Assembly: GCF_044762655.1 (NCBI RefSeq)
Contig: NZ_JBIWER010000003.1
Location: 310,001-374,000, forward strand
Direction of reading: 5' to 3'
DNA: 64,000 nt
Source of the DNA: Psychrobacillus sp044762655
Lineage (GTDB): Bacteria > Bacillota > Bacilli > Bacillales_A > Planococcaceae
The notes beneath the pieces were generated by a model that was given only the letters and a program-made list of their open reading frames with translations, ran no database searches and was not told where the DNA came from. How positions within the stretch are numbered: the first letter of the stretch is position 1; every line of letters starts with the position of its first letter. Made by a program: the position numbers and the translations under genes. Positions 58,544 through 64,000 of this stretch are shown one piece after another.

Positions 58544-59758
58544 TCACCAATTATTATTTTTATATTTTTTGTAATAATTGAACTGGCGAGCAACTAAATA
58601 TAATTTCCGGATAAAATGCTTGTCCTGCTTGTAGAAGAGTGGATTTCCCCATTTACCTGCCCTCAATAGTGTCCTAACTTCTTGTTGGATTTGTTCATTT
58701 TCAACAAATTTCTTTAAAACTACTTTAGGAACTACTGTAAACAAATAATGCTCATTTAGTAAAGTAAGGGATTTTTCTTTTTGATAAATAACATCATCCA
58801 CAAAATATCTTGCCATATTATGCCCTAGGGCAGTTGTATAATAACTAGATCTTCCCTGTCTAATGTTTACCTCAAATACTTTAAACTTGCCATCACGCTC
58901 ATCAAATTTTAAGTCAAAGTTTGCAAAACCGACGTAACCTACCGCTTCTAAAAAGTGTTGAAGCTTTTTCATCAGCTCCTCATTATATCGAGTAATGAGG
59001 GCTGTATAGTTACCGATAGCCGTTACAGTATGTTCTTGAAGTACCACTTGTGCAAGTGTACTCAGCTGGGCTTTGCCTTTTGAACTCATATAAAATACGG
59101 AATCCCACATATACGTATCATCCCCAGGAATGTAATCCTGAATGATTAAGTCTTCCGTATATCCACTAGCATTTACTTTGTTTATTACATCATCAAGTTC
59201 CGCTTTTGTTTCTACCCGGTAAACTTTTTGCTGACCAGGAAACTTATTTTTGTAATACAAAACACCATTACTTGGTTTTATGATTAATGGGAATAAAACC
59301 TCTTCTGTAAAGGCAGCTTTTTTTGCACATGAATAATAATATGTTTTCGGCGTATCAATCCCATGCTCTTCACAAAGTTTATAGAAATTTGATTTGACGA
59401 GAAGATTGTTCATTAATTCTTCCGACATATAGTTAAAAACATACATTTTCTTTAAAGCATCAGCATTTTCAATTATTAATCGTACATAAAAGTCATTTGT
59501 CCCTATTAACAGTAATTGTTTTTCGTTAGTTTTATATTTTTCTGCTACTTCAGAGAGTACTTGAACAAAAGCAGATTTATCCCATAAATTTGGCTGAATC
59601 TCTATATGTTCGATGACGCTGCTCCATTTAGTAAAAGACATTTCTTCTTTACCTACTAATATCGGCTTAATATTGTATTCCTCATGAAAGGAAATCGCCA
59701 TATTGTAGGCATTCATATCTGTCCCAATAATTATTGGGATAAAGGGTTGGTTATTCAT
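58544..59758 (-). CDS. ATP-grasp ligase resembling D-aspartate ligase (peptidoglycan cross-bridge)
   Basis: A 404-residue ATP-grasp protein. It resembles Enterococcus faecium D-aspartate ligase AslA along its length: FIPIIIGTDMNAYNMAISFHEEY (shortened here) at the start, IIQDYIPGDDT in the middle, GFANFDLKFDERDGKFKVFE and VNIRQGRSSYYTTALG at the catalytic, metal-binding end. AslA adds beta-linked D-aspartate to the stem lysine of the peptidoglycan precursor. Planococcaceae commonly have A4-type walls with D-Asp or D-Glu bridges, so a cross-bridge ligase fits; whether the substrate is D-Asp or D-Glu cannot be told. ATG five bases after GGAGG; single gene before phoR. Confidence 0.75.
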   Translation of the reverse strand: MNNQPFIPIIIGTDMNAYNMAISFHEEYNIKPILVGKEEMSFTKWSSVIEHIEIQPNLWDKSAFVQVLSEVAEKYKTNEKQLLLIGTNDFYVRLIIENADALKKMYVFNYMSEELMNNLLVKSNFYKLCEEHGIDTPKTYYYSCAKKAAFTEEVLFPLIIKPSNGVLYYKNKFPGQQKVYRVETKAELDDVINKVNASGYTEDLIIQDYIPGDDTYMWDSVFYMSSKGKAQLSTLAQVVLQEHTVTAIGNYTALITRYNEELMKKLQHFLEAVGYVGFANFDLKFDERDGKFKVFEVNIRQGRSSYYTTALGHNMARYFVDDVIYQKEKSLTLLNEHYLFTVVPKVVLKKFVENEQIQQEVRTLLRAGKWGNPLFYKQDKHFIRKLYLVARQFNYYKKYKNNNW

Positions 59759-59769
59759 AAAGACCTCCG

Positions 59770-61302
59770 TTATCTTTTAACAAGTGGAATCGATACAGTA
59801 AAGACAGTACCTTTTCCTACTTCACTTTCAACTTCTAGTAACCCGTGATGGGCTTCCACTAAATGCTTCACAATTGCTAAACCAAGACCCGTTCCTCCTG
59901 AGTTTCTACTTCTCGCTCTATCCACTCGGTAAAAACGCTCGAATACCCGGTTAATCTCTTCCTTGGCTATTCCAATTCCTTCATCCTGTATACGCAATAT
60001 TCCACACTTTTCGTTTTGATCAATAGATATAGTCACCGTTTTTTCCTCAGGTGAGTAAGTAAGTGCATTCATCAATAAATTCATCGTTATTTGGATTAAA
60101 CGATTTAAATCCCCTAAAACATAAATTGGTTCTTCATATATCGTTTCAATAAGCATATTTTTCTCTTCCACAATATGGTTAGTCATTTCTTTACTTCGTT
60201 CAACTACTTCCAATAAGTTGACCTTTTGTAAATTCATCTCATACCCTACCTGCTCCACTTTGGAAAGGTCCAATAAATCATTAATGAGCATTTGCAGTCT
60301 ATTACTTTCTTTGTGAATAATCTCCAGGAATGAAAGCAATGTATCTTCATTTTTATATGCACCATATAATAGCGTTTCTGAAAATCCTTTTATACTAGTA
60401 ACAGGTGTTTTTAATTCGTGCGAAACATTCGCTACAAAATCTTTTCTGACTTGCTCAAGTTTTACAAGTTCCGTAATATCATGCATGACTACTACTATAC
60501 CAAGCCATTTACCATGTTCCCCAATTACAGGAGCACCATAAGCATCCATATAATAAGTATGTAGGTTTTTCTTTATGGATATTTGCTCCCGACTAGCTGC
60601 CTCTGTCAAAAATAGCTGATCAATGAATGCCTCAATCTGTTTGGGAAGTCCAATTTTTTTGAATAACTTTCCATCAACATCCTCGAATGAAATTGTAAGC
60701 TGCTTTAGAAACGAACGATTCACAATCGTAATATATCCGTTACGATCCATCATAATGAGGGCACTTCCCATATTCTCGATTAAAGTTTTTAATCGTTCTT
60801 TTTCCGTTTCTCTCATTACGGATATATCATGTAAATTTCGTGCAAGTATATTAATAGAGTTACTTAGCTTCGACATTCCGGAAAATTCATCCTCAAATGC
60901 GCGAATCCGATAATTCCCTCTTGCTAATTCCATTGCGGTTTCTGTGAGATGTTCAATTGGCTGTGCATACTTTTTGAAAATATTGGTCCCCAATATCAGT
61001 GAAACAAGAAAAGAAATACTTAAAATAATAAATAAAAACAACCATAAGGAATGAGGTTCAATTAAATGTGATTTAGAGAAAGATGCATTTAACATCGAAG
61101 TAATATCCTTCTGTTCATCCGTTGTGAGTCCCGTAGAGCTTATATAGTTAGAAACTTCATCTATTTTTGTATTTATGACTTTTTCAGAAGAGTTTTTAAC
61201 ATAAATAGGAAAAAGCTGTCCAAGTACTAATCCTAGACAAGCTAATATTAACCCTATCATAATCGAATAAGTTCTAAAAAGTTTGTAATGAAATGATTTC
61301 AT
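59770..61302 (-). CDS. phoR: Phosphate-sensing histidine kinase PhoR/PnpS
   Basis: A 510-residue sensor kinase. Two transmembrane helices (about 10-33 and 86-106) bracket an extracytoplasmic loop of only about 50 residues. HAMP (about 110-162), PAS (about 172-280), HisKA with His295 in FVANVSHELKTPVTS, and HATPase with GGTGLGLAIVKHLVEAHHG follow. It phosphorylates PhoP under phosphate limitation. It is about 70 residues shorter than B. subtilis PhoR, mostly in the outer sensor loop. The ATG overlaps the phoP stop (TAATG). Confidence 0.93.
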   Translation of the reverse strand: MKSFHYKLFRTYSIMIGLILACLGLVLGQLFPIYVKNSSEKVINTKIDEVSNYISSTGLTTDEQKDITSMLNASFSKSHLIEPHSLWLFLFIILSISFLVSLILGTNIFKKYAQPIEHLTETAMELARGNYRIRAFEDEFSGMSKLSNSINILARNLHDISVMRETEKERLKTLIENMGSALIMMDRNGYITIVNRSFLKQLTISFEDVDGKLFKKIGLPKQIEAFIDQLFLTEAASREQISIKKNLHTYYMDAYGAPVIGEHGKWLGIVVVMHDITELVKLEQVRKDFVANVSHELKTPVTSIKGFSETLLYGAYKNEDTLLSFLEIIHKESNRLQMLINDLLDLSKVEQVGYEMNLQKVNLLEVVERSKEMTNHIVEEKNMLIETIYEEPIYVLGDLNRLIQITMNLLMNALTYSPEEKTVTISIDQNEKCGILRIQDEGIGIAKEEINRVFERFYRVDRARSRNSGGTGLGLAIVKHLVEAHHGLLEVESEVGKGTVFTVSIPLVKR

Positions 61303-62009
61303 TAGCTCTTTGGCTCCTCAAACTTGTATCCTAGGCCTCTAATTGTTTTGATGAATGTAGGCTTCCTACTATTTACTTCAATTTTGTCACGTAAATGGCT
61401 AATATGGACATCCACAATACGAGTGTCTCCAGCAAAATCGTAGTTCCATACCGCACTTAAGAGCTGATCTCGTGTCAGTACTCTATTTTTATTTTCTATT
61501 AAATACACGAGTAATTCAAATTCTTTTGGTGTAAACTCGATTACTTCGTTGTTTAAAAGCACTTCAAAACGTTCTGGGAAAACTTGTAGTGGACCAAATG
61601 TGTATGTCTCTTCTTTCGTTTTCTCCTGCTTATGATCAGTAGAAATACCAGAACGACGAATCATTGCTTTTACCCTTGCAGTGACTTCTCTTGGGCTGAA
61701 TGGCTTTGTCATATAATCATCAGCACCTAGTTCAAGCCCTAATACTTTATCGAATTCCTCATCTTTTGCAGTTAACATTATTATAGGAATTTGGATTTTC
61801 TTTAAACGGAGCTCTTTGCAGACTTCCATGCCATCCATTTTCGGTAGCATCCAATCTAGTACAATAACCTCTGGCTTTTCTTCTAATGCTTTATTAAGCC
61901 CCTCTAAGCCATCACTTGCTGTAATGACTTCAAAGCCAGCTTCCTCTAAATTATATTTTAATAGCGTTACAATAGAGCTTTCATCATCCACTACTAATAC
62001 TTTTTTCAT
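61302..62009 (-). CDS. phoP: Response regulator PhoP (OmpR family)
   Basis: A 235-residue OmpR/PhoB-type regulator. The receiver domain has the acidic pair DDE at residues 8-10, phosphorylatable Asp52 in IVLDWMLPKMDG and the conserved Lys in MTKPFSPRE. The C-terminal winged helix (about 135-232) includes EFTPKEFELLVYLIEN and TIRGLGYKFE. The ATG at 62009 lies behind TTGGAGG. In B. subtilis PhoP controls phosphate uptake and wall teichoic/teichuronic acid genes. phoPR follows the MaoC-like gene by 61 bases. Confidence 0.95.
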   Translation of the reverse strand: MKKVLVVDDESSIVTLLKYNLEEAGFEVITASDGLEGLNKALEEKPEVIVLDWMLPKMDGMEVCKELRLKKIQIPIIMLTAKDEEFDKVLGLELGADDYMTKPFSPREVTARVKAMIRRSGISTDHKQEKTKEETYTFGPLQVFPERFEVLLNNEVIEFTPKEFELLVYLIENKNRVLTRDQLLSAVWNYDFAGDTRIVDVHISHLRDKIEVNSRKPTFIKTIRGLGYKFEEPKS

Positions 62010-62070
62010 TTTTTGGCCTCCAAGGTTGATTTGAAACCCCCATTCCAAATCGATGTTAGCAACAAGGTTT

Positions 62071-62517
62071 TTACTTTTCTTTAAGTGGAGGCGTTACATA
62101 AAATTGACCATCCACGACAATTTCATTTTGATCGTTTTTAGCAAGGACTGAAATGATAATATTATTTAACTGTACATTTACTTCTTTTATTTCTAATGTA
62201 AATTCAACTATTGAGTAATGGTAGGTTGGTGTTGGAAAGCTAACAAACTGTTTTGTTATATGTGATCCAGGACCCGGCAAATATTTTGATATAGCGGATG
62301 TAATAATACCCGTTAACATAATTGACGGTACGATAGGTTTTTCATATAGAGTCTTAGCTGCAAAATCATGTTGAATATATAAAGGATTGTTGTCATTCGT
62401 TAGCCCAAGATAAAGCAGCAAGTCTTTGTCCTCTATTTTTTCAGTTAGTGTTAATTTTTCGCCAGTCTCAATTTCTTGAATATGTCTACCTATTTTACGA
62501 GTTTTCCCTAATAACAA
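62071..62517 (-). CDS. MaoC-like dehydratase (hotdog) protein
   Basis: A 148-residue single-hotdog protein of the MaoC/(R)-specific enoyl-CoA hydratase family. LYLGLTNDNNPLYIQHDFAA corresponds to the family's active-site loop, where the usual D-x-N-P-(I/L)-H motif reads NDNNPLYIQ. IVPSIMLTGIITSAISKYLPGPG is the oxyanion and cofactor helix. The Asp and the substituted His position make catalysis uncertain; it may hydrate 2-enoyl-CoA or have another role. A TTG start lies seven bases after AGGGGGAG. It sits between mdh and phoP. Confidence 0.8.
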   Translation of the reverse strand: MLLGKTRKIGRHIQEIETGEKLTLTEKIEDKDLLLYLGLTNDNNPLYIQHDFAAKTLYEKPIVPSIMLTGIITSAISKYLPGPGSHITKQFVSFPTPTYHYSIVEFTLEIKEVNVQLNNIIISVLAKNDQNEIVVDGQFYVTPPLKEK

Positions 62518-62622
62518 TAAGTTTCTCCCCCTAAGTAATAGCTAACTCTATATTAACAATAAACTCAAGCAATGTGCAAGATGATGAAAGGACCTGTATT
62601 AAATAGTGAAATCCGACCATCG

Positions 62623-62791
62623 CTGATTTCCGATCCGAGTTGACGCTCCCCTTGCTCCTGCGCAAGCTCGTCGCAAAACAGATTTTCGCCATGCTCTGTT
62701 CAAGGTCTTCAGCTCATGCACCTGTCGCTACGCTACCGGTACAGAAAACATTTGCTATTCCAGTATAGGTCGCCACCCTGTGCTCCAATCA
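62623..62791 (-). repeat. Large fold-back repeat (family 1), minus copy of a second head-to-head pair
   Basis: The minus strand runs TTGATTGGAGCACAGGGTGG to GGGGAGCGTCAACTCGG and GGAAATCA, with an inner GTACCGGTAGCG segment. It contains the exact 24-bp module of 9902 at 62652-62675. It faces the plus copy at 62911. The 119 bases between them hold no gene. Confidence 0.75.
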
Positions 62792-62910
62792 ACAATAAAC
62801 CCTTTATATAAGAAAACTTGATTACAATCCCATGTACATATGTGGTCTTTCTCAATCATTGCATAGCATTTATCATCCCAAAAAATTATAAGTAATTTAA
62901 GTTAATCTCT

Positions 62911-63132
62911 AAAAATTTGTCCAATCTTTTTATCTTAAGAGTAAGTATTCTTTATTTTATAGTCGAGTACTATTCATTGTATTGATCTTCTTTACAGGTG
63001 GCGACTTCTGCGGTAGCCAAGAGGATCTCGTTCACGAAGGCATTTGCGATCGCGTTATGGTCCTCTTTGCCTTCGATCAATGTTAAACATCTGGTTAACA
63101 GGACATTTTTATACTTTCTTTTCATTTAAAAA
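62911..63132 (+). repeat. Large fold-back repeat (family 1), plus copy with conserved flanks, decayed core
   Basis: Left flank AAAAATTTGTCCAATC to GAGTACTATTCATTG, a core starting GGTGGCGACTTCTGCGG with an AAGAGGA/TCCTCTT inner hairpin but no clear right end, and right flank GGACATTTTTATAC to TTTAAAAAA. It ends at the mdh terminator. Confidence 0.65.
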
Positions 63133-63158
63133 ATCGAGTAGGTTTCCCTACTCGATTG
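63126..63158 (-). terminator. Terminator of mdh
   Basis: AATCGAGTAGG and CCTACTCGATT form an 11-bp perfect stem with a four-base loop, followed by a T run on the minus strand. Confidence 0.9.
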
Positions 63159-63172
63159 ATATCACCTAATAG

Positions 63173-64000
63173 TTAAGCTAAAACTTTCATCACAGCTTTG
63201 ACTGCATCTGCTGATTTGTTTAATAATGCTTTTTCATCGTCAGTTAACTCAAGTTCGATAATTTTCTCAATACCACCAGCACCAAGTACTGTTGGAACGC
63301 CAAGATAAATTCCATTCATTCCATACTCACCTTCTAAATATGCAATAGATGGCAAAACTCGTTTTTGGTCTTTTAAAATGGATTCAGCCATTTCGACTAA
63401 TGATGCTGCAGGAGCATAGTAAGCAGAACCATTACCAAGAAGATTCACGATTTCAGCTCCACCCTTACGAGTACGAGCTACGATTTCTTCTAAACGATCC
63501 GAGTCAATCAGAGTTTCTAACGGAATTCCACCAGCATAAGAATACCTAACAAGAGGCACCATGTCGTCACCATGTCCGCCAAGAACAAAACCAGTTACAT
63601 CTTTAACGGAAATGTTTAATTCTTTTGCAACAAACGTGCGGAAACGAGCAGTATCAAGTACTCCAGATTGTCCGATTACGCGTTCTTTTGGTAAGCCAGA
63701 TTCTTTATAAACTGTATAAGTCATCGCATCAACCGGGTTCGTTAATACTAAAATTGTTGTATTTGGAGAATACTTGACGATTTCAGAAGTAACAGATTTC
63801 ATCACTTTTTGATTTGTTTGAACTAAATCATCACGGCTCATTCCAGGTTTACGTGCAATACCAGCAGTAATTATTACTAGATCTGAGTCTTTCGTATCTT
63901 CATAGTTAGAAGTACCAATAATATCGGCGTCAAAGCCTTGGACTGGTCCAGCCTGTGCCATATCCAAAGCTTTTCCTTTAGTAGAATTTTCTGCTTGTGG
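63173..64000 (-). CDS. mdh: Malate dehydrogenase, C-terminal part (5' end beyond the window)
   Basis: The last 275 codons of NAD-dependent malate dehydrogenase (TCA cycle, LDH-like type). The frame is open to the window edge (PQAENSTKGKALD precedes MAQAGPVQGFDADI), so the N-terminal NAD loop is missing here. Visible are TAGIARKPGMSRDDL with the substrate arginines, VLTNPVDAMTY, and the catalytic GHGDDMVPLVRYSY His. It lies upstream of the MaoC-like gene and phoPR in the usual Bacillus order and ends in its own terminator. Confidence 0.95.
   Translation of the reverse strand, partial: PQAENSTKGKALDMAQAGPVQGFDADIIGTSNYEDTKDSDLVIITAGIARKPGMSRDDLVQTNQKVMKSVTSEIVKYSPNTTILVLTNPVDAMTYTVYKESGLPKERVIGQSGVLDTARFRTFVAKELNISVKDVTGFVLGGHGDDMVPLVRYSYAGGIPLETLIDSDRLEEIVARTRKGGAEIVNLLGNGSAYYAPAASLVEMAESILKDQKRVLPSIAYLEGEYGMNGIYLGVPTVLGAGGIEKIIELELTDDEKALLNKSADAVKAVMKVLA

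Noticed and set aside
1..64000. tRNA or rRNA genes
   Set aside because: I looked for the conserved GGTTCGAATCC-type arm and rRNA signatures while reading and saw none; a covariance-model scan would settle it.

Overview
This window is chromosomal DNA from a low-GC, endospore-forming Gram-positive bacterium of the order Bacillales. The gene order follows the Bacillus subtilis chromosome from the sdh/gerE region through uvrC, etfAB, pheST and thrS to polA, phoPR and mdh. Spore genes (gerE, sspI) and B. subtilis-type regulatory RNAs (lysine riboswitch, two T-boxes, an infC leader) agree with this. A ligase resembling the D-aspartate ligase of A4-type peptidoglycan, an hflKC pair and abundant fold-back intergenic repeats suggest Planococcaceae (Psychrobacillus, Sporosarcina or Lysinibacillus relatives). 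That family-level placement is inference, not proof.

Layout. 1-4.6 kb: 5' end of gerE behind a sigma-K-type promoter, a thioesterase gene with a FadR operator, sdhCAB, and a divergent yslB. 4.9-8.8 kb: lysC under a lysine riboswitch with an internal start for a beta subunit, then uvrC and trxA. 8.9-14.1 kb: the fatty-acid degradation cluster lcfA-fadR-fadB-etfB-etfA with FadR operators. 14.2-21.6 kb: a 26-codon membrane peptide gene, yshE, mutS2, polX, cvpA, zapA and divergent rnhC. 21.6-28.5 kb is the accessory part: an orphan protein, a nitronate monooxygenase, an operon ending in a GrpB-NUDIX fusion, an MFS transporter and an SSF symporter. 28.6-33.6 kb: pheST with T-box, an rRNA methyltransferase gene, sspI. 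33.6-41.7 kb: glcD-type oxidase plus a BASS transporter, argF with an ARG box, ysdC, a frameshifted DUF2207 gene, a dUTPase and ysdB. 42.6-51.3 kb: ysdA, infC-rpmI-rplT, thrS with T-box, nrdR-dnaB-dnaI, gapB, speD. 51.5-64 kb: coaE, mutM, polA, hflKC, a D-aspartate-ligase-like gene, phoPR, a MaoC-like gene and the 3' part of mdh.

As a whole the region is housekeeping: the TCA cycle and respiration (sdh, mdh), beta-oxidation with electron transfer flavoprotein, DNA repair and replication (uvrC, mutS2, polX, rnhC, polA, mutM, dnaB, dnaI), translation (pheST, thrS, infC, rpmI, rplT), gluconeogenesis (gapB) and phosphate sensing (phoPR).

The least explained material is intergenic. Three families of large fold-back repeats occupy most gaps over 300 bp. 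One has conserved outer flanks and twice occurs as a head-to-head pair. Within it, a hairpin keeps its pairing through a compensatory base change. I saw no tRNA, rRNA, CRISPR array, IS transposase or prophage gene.
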